From Alistipes sp. (lineage in GTDB: Bacteria; Bacteroidota; Bacteroidia; Bacteroidales; Rikenellaceae): 59,895 nt of DNA. The stretch lies in NCBI GenBank assembly GCA_017935185.1, contig JAGBIC010000008.1:1-59895 (forward strand). Direction: 5' to 3'. Shown piece after piece: positions 1 to 7,453 of the stretch (position 1 is the first letter of the stretch; each line of letters starts with the position of its first letter). The translations under genes and the position numbers were made by a program. The notes beneath the pieces were generated by a model. It saw only the letters and a program-made list of their open reading frames with translations, was not told the DNA's origin and made no database searches.

Positions 1-365
1 AATTCTGCTGGATTATTAAAGAGCGTATCAATATCCTCTTTTCGCAATAGGAACTTATACCCAAGACGAGATGCTTTAAGTTCTCCTCGTCTTAGATAGC
101 CATAGAGTGTAGGGCGAGTTACCCCAAGATAGACCGCAGCCTCCGTAATAGTAAGGAATTGTTTTTCCTTAATCTTCTCGATAGGCTTTTCTGTGATATT
201 TTTCTCGACAACCTGATTATTGGCTTTTACGGCTGCTTCACGCTTTCTTTGTTTGTAAAGTAGGTTAGCGCAGCGATGCGAACAGCAGGTCGTTGTTGTC
301 TTGTGTGCGATGAATTCTTGCTTACACCACGCACAAATTCGCTTAATGTCAATGTTGCTACTCAT
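1..365 (-). CDS. Excisionase-type helix-turn-helix protein, partial (C-terminus beyond left edge)
   Basis: The minus strand from ATG at 363-365 stays open to the window edge, giving about 121 residues with no stop. The N-terminus has a small cysteine cluster (CAWCKQEF, then CCSHRC about 15 residues on) that looks like a zinc finger, followed by a basic stretch (YKQRKR). From about residue 74 comes a MerR/excisionase-like helix-turn-helix (ITEAAVYLGVTRPTLYGYLRRG, then a K/R-rich wing). This arrangement is common in regulatory or excision proteins of Bacteroidota integrative elements, usually close to a tyrosine integrase. No integrase is visible, so placing it in a mobile element is inference. 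A chromosomal DNA-binding protein of the same fold is the alternative. Confidence 0.8.
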   Translation of the reverse strand, partial: MSSNIDIKRICAWCKQEFIAHKTTTTCCSHRCANLLYKQRKREAAVKANNQVVEKNITEKPIEKIKEKQFLTITEAAVYLGVTRPTLYGYLRRGELKASRLGYKFLLRKEDIDTLFNNPAE

Positions 366-540
366 TTCTTTTCTCTTTATTTCACCAATATTTTTGTATA
401 ACTCCGTAAATTCCCGTAAAATGGCGTAACACTCTTCCATCACCTCGCCAACGAAAAATCGCATTTCAAGCGGCGAGGTACACAGGAGGTACAAAAACAG
501 GCGTAAAAAGGCTTAGCAACGATTAACAACGATGCTTGCA
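366..540. other. Non-coding border between excisionase-type gene and mnmE
   Basis: No credible open reading frame was found. The stretch is rich in short repeats such as CGTAAA and CGTAA (about 400-430 and 500-515). It lies between a mobile-element-type gene and the conserved 3' end of mnmE, so it could hold an attachment site. No copy of the mnmE 3' end (616-640) occurs elsewhere in 1-615, so no att duplication can be shown here. Confidence 0.4.
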
Positions 541-571
541 CAAACAAAAATAGCACCCGTAAAGAGTGCTA
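541..571 (-). terminator. Rho-independent terminator after mnmE
   Basis: A perfect 6-bp stem (TAGCAC 551-556, GTGCTA 566-571) with a 9-base loop. Read on the minus strand it is followed by TTTTTGTTTG. It lies 45 bases after the mnmE stop codon and would end the parAB-mnmE transcript. Confidence 0.6.
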
Positions 572-615
572 TATTAATCATTTATGGTTGATTTAACTAT
601 TTGATAATCAGCTAT

Positions 616-1992
616 TTACTTGCCGATGCAGAATTTTGAGAAGATGTTTTTTAAAATATCTTCCGAGGTGATTTCGCCGGTTATTGTGCCGAGGTGGTAT
701 ATGACTTGGCGGATATCTTCGCTCATGAGATCGGCAGAGGTGTTGTTTTTAAGCGCCGTGATGGCCGAACTGAGTGAATTTTCAGCTTGATGCAGGGCCT
801 CGTAGTGGCGTTGGTTGCTTACAATAACGTCGCCATTAAATGCTGTTGAGGTGTCTACTGCAGCACTCAAATTGTCAATTAGTGTACTGATGCCCTCTCC
901 CGTCTTTGCCGAGATGCCCAGAGTGGGGTAGGGGCAGTTTTGTAGCTCTATCGGCTTATTGGGGTTGAGGTCGATTTTGTTGATGATGCGAAAAACCTTT
1001 TGTTCGTTGTTGGGGATGAATCCATCCAAGTCGGAGATGATGTTGCAGACGTCGTTCTCGCACACCCACAATATGATGTGAGCTTTGCGTAGCGCTTGTT
1101 CGGTTCGCTCTATGCCCATCTTTTCCAGCCTGTCTGATGTGGCATGCATTCCCGCTGTGTCAATAAAGCGATACGTTACGCCATCGATGTTACATATGCT
1201 TTCGATTGTATCTCGTGTGGTGCCGGCTATATCAGAGACCATGGCACGCTCTTCTCCTGCAAAGATATTCAGTAGTGTACTTTTTCCCACATTGGGGCGA
1301 CCTGCAATGGCTACAACAACACCATGTTTGAGGGCATTTCCCAATGCAAATGTTCGGGCTAGGGAGGATACTTTGTCATGAAGCGTATTTAGCAGTTCGG
1401 CGAGTTGCGTGCGGTCGGCAAATTCGACATCCTCCTCGGAGAAATCCAGCTCGAGTTCCAGCAATGATGTTATATGTAATAATTTGTCGCGCAGCTCCTG
1501 CAACTCAGCAGAGTAGGCTCCGCGCATTTGGGTGGCTGCAACTGTGAGTGAAGCGCGTGAGTCGGCTGCGATAATATCGGCAACAGCCTCGGCTTGTGAC
1601 AGATCCATGCGTCCTGCAAGAAATGCTCGGCGTGTGAACTCTCCGGCTTCGGCCATGCGAACACCCATATCGCGAAAGAGTGATATAATTCGCTCTACAA
1701 TATATCGTGAGCCATGAGAGGATATCTCAACAACGTCTTCGCCTGTATATGAATGTGGGCTACGGAAAAGGCCGATAACAACATCATCAATCACCTCATC
1801 GCCATCTTTAATAAAGCCGTAATGGAGTGTGGCGGCAACGGCATCTTTCAAAGCCTTGCGGCCATGAAACACCTTGTCGCAAAGTTCTATGGCTTTTGCG
1901 CCACTCAATCGAATCACGCATATTGCCCCGCCTGCGGGTGTGGCAGGTGCAATTATAGTGTCGTTATCGTTGGCAATGTAGGATGAAATCAT
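616..1992 (-). CDS. mnmE: tRNA uridine-5-carboxymethylaminomethyl(34) synthesis GTPase MnmE
   Basis: MnmE works with MnmG to modify U34 in the wobble position of certain tRNAs, in the cytoplasm. At 458 residues it has the usual length. An N-terminal tetrahydrofolate-binding domain (about 8-125) is followed by helical segments and an inserted GTPase domain with P-loop GRPNVGKS at 231-238, DTAG at 278-281 and NKID at 338-341. The C-terminus ends in the invariant FCIGK, whose cysteine is needed for activity. The ATG start lies 3 bases after the mltD stop, making it the last gene of the parA-parB-DUF5683-mltD-mnmE run. The cell-wall hydrolase as direct upstream neighbour is less usual than mnmG. 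Confidence 0.97.
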   Translation of the reverse strand: MISSYIANDNDTIIAPATPAGGAICVIRLSGAKAIELCDKVFHGRKALKDAVAATLHYGFIKDGDEVIDDVVIGLFRSPHSYTGEDVVEISSHGSRYIVERIISLFRDMGVRMAEAGEFTRRAFLAGRMDLSQAEAVADIIAADSRASLTVAATQMRGAYSAELQELRDKLLHITSLLELELDFSEEDVEFADRTQLAELLNTLHDKVSSLARTFALGNALKHGVVVAIAGRPNVGKSTLLNIFAGEERAMVSDIAGTTRDTIESICNIDGVTYRFIDTAGMHATSDRLEKMGIERTEQALRKAHIILWVCENDVCNIISDLDGFIPNNEQKVFRIINKIDLNPNKPIELQNCPYPTLGISAKTGEGISTLIDNLSAAVDTSTAFNGDVIVSNQRHYEALHQAENSLSSAITALKNNTSADLMSEDIRQVIYHLGTITGEITSEDILKNIFSKFCIGK

Positions 1993-1995
1993 TGT

Positions 1996-3411
1996 CTATC
2001 GTTTTTCAATGCGCAAGCGCTGGCCAATGCTCAAGCGGTTGGCATTTTTCAGATTATTCCACTGCATCAACTGCTTGGTGGTAACTCCGTGTCGGCGTGC
2101 TATGGCTCCCAAGGTGTCACCACTCTTTACACGATAGTATGTGCTGGTTGCCTGAATCTTCTTGGTAACATTTTCGGGGTTGAGATACTCCTTGAGGAAG
2201 GTAGAATCTTTTGCGAAAATCGAGTCTTGCTGCGAGATATACTCTGTTACTCGGTTGGCAGGCAGAACAAGTGTGTAGTTCTTGTTCACCGCAGGGATAA
2301 TGTCCAATTTATATTGGGGGTTGAGCATTTTTAATATCTCGTTTGACACATCAATAGTTGCCGATACCTGACCAAGGTGGAGCAGTCGGTTCACCTGGAT
2401 GGTGTCAACAGCAATTGGCATGGGAGGCTCGCCGTATGAGATATTGTGAGATTTGTGGTATGCATATGCGTATGTGGCGGCGATAAATGCCGGCACATAT
2501 CCTCGTGTTTCACGAGGCAGATACCAATATACATCCCAGAATGATTGGGGGTTGCCACCGGTACGGCGCAGAGCCTTGTTCACATTGCCCGGGCCGCAGT
2601 TATATGCGGCGATTGCCAGACTCCAATCATCGTACATGTTGTATAGAGCCTTCATGTATTTACATGCCGCGATAGTCGATTTTACGGGGTCGTAGCGTTC
2701 GTCAATCATTGAATTCACCTCCAAGCCATACGATTTTGCTGTGCTTGGCATAAATTGCCATAATCCGGCAGCTCCGGCACGGGATACGGCAGTGGCCTGA
2801 AGAGCCGACTCGATGATGGCCATGGCTCGCAACTCCACGGGCAGACCGGCTTTGAGGAGTTCGTCCTCAATCATTGGGAAATAGTATTGCGCCAATGCCA
2901 ACACCCTGCTCATTAGTCCTGATGAGTCGGTGTAACGCTTTATATACGAGCGAACAAGCTCGTTATACGGGAAATATATAGGCGATACAAGAGCTTTTAA
3001 ACGGGCCGAATACAATGAGTCCAATTGTGTGTCGGTGCTGAGTGCAACAGGTTCGCAGATGTAATTGTCGAAGAAATTCTGGAGTGCATCCCCTACCTGC
3101 TTGATACGCAACTGTTCGGCGAGTGAGTCGGCCGTGGCGGGGGTGTAATCGACAGTGAAGACCTCCTTGGCTTGGGTGTTCTCTTTCTCCTCTTTTTGAC
3201 CGTGCCAAGCCTTTTGCCAATCCTTCTCGCGCTTTTGATACTCTGCAAGTAACGATGATAGCGAATCAACTCTTTGTCGCTCGATAACAAGTTGTTGTTT
3301 TGCAGTAAGTCTTTTTGCTCGTGTCCTGCTTTGGGCAAAGCTTTGAGAGGTCGAGCATGTGGCGAGCAAAAGAGTAAGAAGGATAAAAGCAAGGGTTCTG
3401 TTATTCATCAT
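1996..3411 (-). CDS. mltD: Membrane-bound lytic murein transglycosylase with LysM domain (MltD type)
   Basis: Cleaves the glycan strands of peptidoglycan, forming 1,6-anhydro-muramic ends. The 471-residue protein starts with a signal sequence whose LLATC could be a lipobox, making it a probable lipoprotein. A charged, coiled-coil-prone region follows (about 35-80). The SLT domain lies at about 180-325, with the catalytic glutamate in AIIES, then GLWQFMPSTAKSYGL, AIAAYNCGPGNV and ETRGYVP. The last 45 residues form one LysM peptidoglycan-binding motif (YYRVKSGDTLGAIARRHGV ... RLSIGQRL). The start lies 2 bases after the DUF5683 stop. Its place beside parAB is common in Bacteroidota and suggests links to cell division. 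Confidence 0.93.
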   Translation of the reverse strand: MMNNRTLAFILLTLLLATCSTSQSFAQSRTRAKRLTAKQQLVIERQRVDSLSSLLAEYQKREKDWQKAWHGQKEEKENTQAKEVFTVDYTPATADSLAEQLRIKQVGDALQNFFDNYICEPVALSTDTQLDSLYSARLKALVSPIYFPYNELVRSYIKRYTDSSGLMSRVLALAQYYFPMIEDELLKAGLPVELRAMAIIESALQATAVSRAGAAGLWQFMPSTAKSYGLEVNSMIDERYDPVKSTIAACKYMKALYNMYDDWSLAIAAYNCGPGNVNKALRRTGGNPQSFWDVYWYLPRETRGYVPAFIAATYAYAYHKSHNISYGEPPMPIAVDTIQVNRLLHLGQVSATIDVSNEILKMLNPQYKLDIIPAVNKNYTLVLPANRVTEYISQQDSIFAKDSTFLKEYLNPENVTKKIQATSTYYRVKSGDTLGAIARRHGVTTKQLMQWNNLKNANRLSIGQRLRIEKR

Positions 3412-3413
3412 TA

Positions 3414-4598
3414 TTAAAATGTCATGTTAAGATTAACTCCAAAAACAGGATGCGAACCATTGATTTGCTGTTGATAGTCAAACATAGGTTCCATCTCTAC
3501 GGTCAGATTATCTGAGATGTCGAAATCTTTCAAATGGGCATCAACGTGAGCATCTATCGCTTGGAATGCATACACTGCCACCGTTAGCAGAATGCTCATG
3601 TCGCGGTTACGTCTAAACGAGTCACGCAAGTTCTTCAGATACGATGCGGTGTAGCGACCTCGGAACTCATCTTTCGATACTCCGTCGGGATAATTCTCGG
3701 GGTGTTGGTCAAAGTCGGCACGCAGGGCATGGGCTGTTTTGTAGCGTTTGTAACCTCGTGTATTCCAATCTATCACATAGACCATAGAACCGAGTCCGCC
3801 AATTACGATAGGCACTTTCCAATAACTTTTGTTGTATATCTGACCTGCGCCCGGACATATCATTGAAAGGGTGGTGGCCTTCTTCACGCTCGACACCTCG
3901 TTGGTGGCATAATTTACCGCTGCATCACCCAGAAAATAGATATACGAGGCTGCTGCAGTCATCATGAATATTTGACGGGTGGTGTTGGCCCGTATCATGC
4001 GACGTTGTACCAAATTCAGCTCTTCGGAACGTGAAAGATTGTCCGCAAGCATCTGGTCATATTGCTTTTTTAGTGGGCGATATTTATTACTGTATCCTAT
4101 CGCCAGGCCAATCGAGCTACCCAATGTACCATACAAAATTGGCAATTTCCAGTATTGCTTATTATATATTTGGCCATATCCCGGTAGCAGAGCCGATGTG
4201 ATGCACACTTTTGAAAGCGATACCGAATCACCAAACCACGGCTCTCTCGGAATGATATTTCCATTGGCATCCACGCGACCTAACTCCTGCGCACGCTCGT
4301 AGCGCACCTGTGCTTTATACAACGAATCGGCACGGCGGCGAGCCAATTTTGCATTGTGCTTAATCTCTTCTTTGCTTAAACTGTCTGCTGCATCAGCCTT
4401 TTTTGTTGTGTCGGCCTGGAGTATGCCCCCCTGAACGGTCTGGTGGTTACCTCGTTTGAAGTTTTGTGCCTGTAAGGTGGCGTGGGTCGTTATTGTGAAA
4501 ATGAATAGCAATATTGCGCCGATAGACAATAACGACTTCGGGCCTTTCACAATGCGTGAAAGGCTTCGCAGTATGCCTATGGTGTTATGGCTGCTCAT
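3414..4598 (-). CDS. DUF5683-type membrane protein with an internal duplication
   Basis: A 394-residue protein of unknown function that typically follows parB in Bacteroidota. The N-terminus has a hydrophobic segment (about 24-44) ending in THATLQAQ, a likely signal peptide with an extended start. A charged region (65-110) follows. The motif PGYGQIYNKQYWKLPI (139-154) recurs as PGAGQIYNKSYWKVPI (249-264), 110 residues later. Each copy precedes a glycine-rich hydrophobic stretch, so the protein looks like two related membrane units. A shorter start near residue 20-30 is possible. Spacing to its neighbours is 10 bases (parB) and 2 bases (mltD), which indicates cotranscription. Confidence 0.85.
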   Translation of the reverse strand: MSSHNTIGILRSLSRIVKGPKSLLSIGAILLFIFTITTHATLQAQNFKRGNHQTVQGGILQADTTKKADAADSLSKEEIKHNAKLARRRADSLYKAQVRYERAQELGRVDANGNIIPREPWFGDSVSLSKVCITSALLPGYGQIYNKQYWKLPILYGTLGSSIGLAIGYSNKYRPLKKQYDQMLADNLSRSEELNLVQRRMIRANTTRQIFMMTAAASYIYFLGDAAVNYATNEVSSVKKATTLSMICPGAGQIYNKSYWKVPIVIGGLGSMVYVIDWNTRGYKRYKTAHALRADFDQHPENYPDGVSKDEFRGRYTASYLKNLRDSFRRNRDMSILLTVAVYAFQAIDAHVDAHLKDFDISDNLTVEMEPMFDYQQQINGSHPVFGVNLNMTF

Positions 4599-4608
4599 TT
4601 CGGGGTGT

Positions 4609-5469
4609 TTAGTTTCTCTTGAATCGCTCTATGAATACCTCAATTTCGCTGTCATCGCTGAAGTCAATGACAATCTTACCGCCGCCATTCTTACTGCGTT
4701 TGATGCTTATATTCTGTGAAAAATACGGCTCCAGCTGCTCTACAAGGCGGGTGTATGATTCAGGGTACTCTTCGTCTGTAATAGTTGCACTCTCGGGCTG
4801 CTCTGCCAATTTACGTGCCAACTCCTCTGCCTGACGAACCGAAAGGGCCTTTTTGATACAGCGCTTCAAAGCCCATACTTGACGCTCTTCGTTGATGCCG
4901 GCAATCGCTTTGGCATGGCCCATGGTTATAAGACCCTCCTTGAGCGCAAGTTGTACTTCGTTGGGCAGGTTCAGCAGGCGCATATAGTTCGATACTGTTG
5001 AGCGTTTCTTGCCCACCTTGTCGGCCATCTGCTCTTGTGTAAGACCGCACTCGTCAATGAGGCGTTGCATGCCCAATGCAATCTCTATGGCGTTCAAGTC
5101 CTGACGTTGGATATTCTCAACCAAAGCCATTGCATGCAGATTTTCATCGTCGGCTTCACGAATATATGCGGGCAATGTCTCCAATCCCACGATTTGCGAT
5201 GCGCGCCAGCGACGCTCGCCGCTTATGATGATATATTTATCCCCTTCGCTGCGCTTTACTGTTATAGGCTGAATAATGCCAAGCTGGCGAATAGAGTCTG
5301 CCAACTCCTCCAGAGCTTCATCGTCGAACTTGGTTCGTGGCTGGGTGGGGTTGGGGATGATTTTGTCGATGGCAATCTGCGCCATCTGGTTCATGGGCGT
5401 TGCCTTTACCGATGGCTTATCGGTGCCGAAAATGGCATCCAAACCTCGTCCTAAACCTTTCTGTTTCAT
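4609..5469 (-). CDS. parB: Chromosome partitioning protein ParB
   Basis: A CTP-dependent clamp that loads at parS sites and organises the origin region for segregation by ParA. At 286 residues it begins MKQKGLGRGLDAIFG, the classic ParB N-terminus that contacts ParA. The N-terminal ParB/Srx domain covers about 28-120 and contains GERRWRA and ENIQRQDLN. A helix-turn-helix follows at about 140-175 (LTQEQMADKVGKKRSTVSNYMRLL). The C-terminal dimerisation part is short and charged. The ATG is 12 bases after the parA stop. No full 16-base parS palindrome was noticed in the window. Confidence 0.96.
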   Translation of the reverse strand: MKQKGLGRGLDAIFGTDKPSVKATPMNQMAQIAIDKIIPNPTQPRTKFDDEALEELADSIRQLGIIQPITVKRSEGDKYIIISGERRWRASQIVGLETLPAYIREADDENLHAMALVENIQRQDLNAIEIALGMQRLIDECGLTQEQMADKVGKKRSTVSNYMRLLNLPNEVQLALKEGLITMGHAKAIAGINEERQVWALKRCIKKALSVRQAEELARKLAEQPESATITDEEYPESYTRLVEQLEPYFSQNISIKRSKNGGGKIVIDFSDDSEIEVFIERFKRN

Positions 5470-5481
5470 ATCTTTAATTGT

Positions 5482-6258
5482 TTATTGCTTTTTAGCTGAT
5501 TTTCGGTTGCGTTTTAGTAGCTCTTTGGCCAATGTAAGGTAGTTTACCGAGCCGGTGGCCGATGCGTCATACAGCATTACGGGCTTGCCATGTGAAGGAG
5601 CTTCTCCAAGGCGGATATTGCGCTGAATTACAGTATCGAACGCCAGCTCTCCAAAGTGCTGACGCACCTCTGTTGCTACCTGATTGTTCAATCTGTTGCG
5701 CATATACATTGTCAGAAGAAAACCCTCGATTTCCAAATCGGGATTCAATCCGTTTTTGACAATCTTTATCGTGTTTAGCAACTTGCTCAAACCCTCCAAA
5801 GCCAAATATTCGCATTGGACAGGAATGAGTACCGAGTCGGCGGCGGTCAATATATTCACCGTTGTATATCCCAATGATGGTGAACAATCGTTGAAAATAT
5901 AGTCATAATTGTCGCGGATCGGTTCCAATAGTTTTTTTATCACATGATGTCCGTCCTCCATCTGAGGCAGCTCCGTATCGGCAGCCACAAGCTCCATGCG
6001 TGATGGCAGTATCCACAACTTTTTGATGTCGGGGCTGTGCAGAATAACCTCCTCGGCACGCTTTTCGCCCACAATACATTCGTATATGCCATCAAGATTG
6101 GTGTCAAAACCCAATCCGGAAGTTGCATTTGCCTGTGGGTCGGCGTCGAGCAAAAGTACCTTTTTCCCGAGGATTGCCAGCGATGCTGCAAGATTTATGG
6201 CGGTGGTGGTCTTTCCTACACCACCTTTTTGGTTGGCAAGAGATATAACTTTTGACAT
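5482..6258 (-). CDS. parA: Chromosome partitioning ATPase ParA (Soj)
   Basis: A Walker-type ATPase that binds DNA as an ATP dimer and positions ParB-bound origins. The 258-residue length is normal for chromosomal ParA. The deviant Walker A motif KGGVGKTTTAINLAA begins at residue 11; DADPQANAT gives the A' motif at about 39-47, and a Walker B-like segment (YIFNDCSPSLG) lies at about 118-128. It is the first gene of the minus-strand operon and starts with ATG. Its leader of about 85 bases contains a perfect palindrome (6307-6325), a possible autoregulation site. Confidence 0.97.
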   Translation of the reverse strand: MSKVISLANQKGGVGKTTTAINLAASLAILGKKVLLLDADPQANATSGLGFDTNLDGIYECIVGEKRAEEVILHSPDIKKLWILPSRMELVAADTELPQMEDGHHVIKKLLEPIRDNYDYIFNDCSPSLGYTTVNILTAADSVLIPVQCEYLALEGLSKLLNTIKIVKNGLNPDLEIEGFLLTMYMRNRLNNQVATEVRQHFGELAFDTVIQRNIRLGEAPSHGKPVMLYDASATGSVNYLTLAKELLKRNRKSAKKQ

Positions 6259-6306
6259 CTTGTAATATACTATAATTAAAATAATTTCAGTCAGTTCCTC
6301 CCTGTT

Positions 6307-6325
6307 GCCGTAATTATATTACGGC
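6307..6325. promoter_or_regulatory. Palindrome in the parA leader, candidate operator
   Basis: Perfect 8-bp inverted repeat (GCCGTAAT, 3-base spacer, ATTACGGC). It lies between the proposed parA -7 element (6350-6357) and the parA ATG, so inside the transcribed leader. A dimeric regulator site or an RNA hairpin would both fit. It does not match the parS consensus. Confidence 0.45.
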
Positions 6326-6349
6326 CGTTCATGGCAGGATATAATCGGA

Positions 6350-6381
6350 CAAATTTAGTGAAATTAAATTAAATAAAACAA
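6350..6381 (-). promoter_or_regulatory. Promoter of the parA operon
   Basis: On the minus strand the -7 element is TAAATTTG (6350-6357, matching TAnnTTTG), with a TTG 21 bases upstream (6379-6381). Transcription would start near 6343. It is divergent from the promoter of the CPBP protease gene. Confidence 0.55.
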
Positions 6382-6399
6382 TGGTTGCAGAAAAATGAT

Positions 6400-6407
6400 T
6401 AACTTTG
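6400..6407 (+). promoter_or_regulatory. -7 promoter element of the CPBP protease gene
   Basis: TAACTTTG matches TAnnTTTG and lies 33 bases before the ATG at 6441. Its final TTG is in frame with the gene and could be mistaken for a start codon at 6405. Confidence 0.5.
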
Positions 6408-6440
6408 TCCAATAATTGTAACCAAAAAAATAATCAATCA

Positions 6441-7373
6441 ATGTCGGAACATATTAGTAACGAGCAGTTAAAGAACGCTGAGCAGGTTTTCACCTCTGAG
6501 CCACAGATGGCAGAGGTCGAAATAACTTCGGCCGAGGAGGCTTTAAACGATCATAATGCGTTCAAAAAATCATACTCATGGCTCGATGTGGTGGTTATGA
6601 TAGCGGTATTTCTGCTTTCACAAGCCATGGGCGGAGCTTTGGCTATACTTATTGGTGTGAGATATCCCGATGAGGTTATGCTTAACAGTTTCGATGTCGA
6701 TGTTCAGGAGCAGGTGTCGTTTATGCAGGCTCGATTTGTGGCCGTTGGGTATTTAATCTCTATGGTGATATGCCTTGTGTTTTTGTGGTGGTATAAACAT
6801 GTGCGTAGGCTGCCTCTTGAGATGAAGTTCCGTATGCTGGGTTGGGCATCGCCATTCAGGCTGTTGTGCGGATATTTGCTGCTGTGGGTTTTTACTGTAG
6901 CATTGGAGCCCTTGACGGCTATTCTGCCTGGAGATCAGAGCAGTATGGGAAGCGGAGGCTGGCTGCTCGTGTCGGCTGTTGTGTTAGCCCCCGTTTTTGA
7001 GGAGGTGCTTTTCCGCGGATATATAGCAGGAACGCTCCGATATGCCTATGGCGCGGTGGCTGCGTGGGTGATTTCTGCACTTCTTTTCGCTGTTGTGCAT
7101 GCTATACCTTCCGTTATGGTCGCAGCCCTGTTTTCGGGATTGGTGTTGTCGTTCTATTATCTGAGATATCGTTCGTTGGTGATGGTGATATTGCTGCATG
7201 CTATGAACAATGCCACGGCATGTTTCCTCCAAACAATCGATATGTCAGATGTGACCCTGCACCAATTGTTGGGCGGTGGTAAATTATATTGGTCGATTTA
7301 CGCCTGTGCCCTTGTGATTGCATTGGTGGCTCTTCTTCGCATGTTTAAACTGCTGCGAATGGCGAAAAAATAA
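6441..7373 (+). CDS. CPBP family intramembrane metalloprotease
   Basis: A membrane-embedded protein of the CAAX-protease/bacteriocin-processing (Abi) family. The cytoplasmic N-terminus (about 50 residues, acidic) is followed by several hydrophobic segments. The family signature EEVLFR lies at residues 187-192, with a catalytic-type histidine near 220 (AVVHAIPS) and a final HAMNNATACFL motif. ATG at 6441 was chosen because an upstream in-frame TTG at 6405 lies inside the -7 element TAACTTTG. Substrate unknown; in bacteria these proteins have been linked to prenyl-type processing or bacteriocin immunity, but nothing nearby specifies a role. Confidence 0.88.
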   Translation: MSEHISNEQLKNAEQVFTSEPQMAEVEITSAEEALNDHNAFKKSYSWLDVVVMIAVFLLSQAMGGALAILIGVRYPDEVMLNSFDVDVQEQVSFMQARFVAVGYLISMVICLVFLWWYKHVRRLPLEMKFRMLGWASPFRLLCGYLLLWVFTVALEPLTAILPGDQSSMGSGGWLLVSAVVLAPVFEEVLFRGYIAGTLRYAYGAVAAWVISALLFAVVHAIPSVMVAALFSGLVLSFYYLRYRSLVMVILLHAMNNATACFLQTIDMSDVTLHQLLGGGKLYWSIYACALVIALVALLRMFKLLRMAKK

Positions 7374-7436
7374 CAATTAGGGTGCAGAAATGTAATAATA
7401 TCGGCCTCGACTGCGTTTAATTCAAGTAAAAAACCT

Positions 7437-7444
7437 TATCTTTG
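7437..7444 (+). promoter_or_regulatory. -7 promoter element of the SurA/OstA operon
   Basis: TATCTTTG matches TAnnTTTG. Initiation about 7 bases downstream would give a leader of only a few bases before the ATG at 7454, so the mRNA would be nearly leaderless. Confidence 0.5.
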
Positions 7445-7453
7445 TGGAATATT

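Noticed and set aside
2501-2517. Palindrome CCTCGTG-TTT-CACGAGG inside mltD, containing a half parS-like TGTTTCACG
   Set aside because: Only half of the 16-base parS consensus is matched, and the sequence encodes the conserved ETRGYVP motif of the transglycosylase, which explains it.
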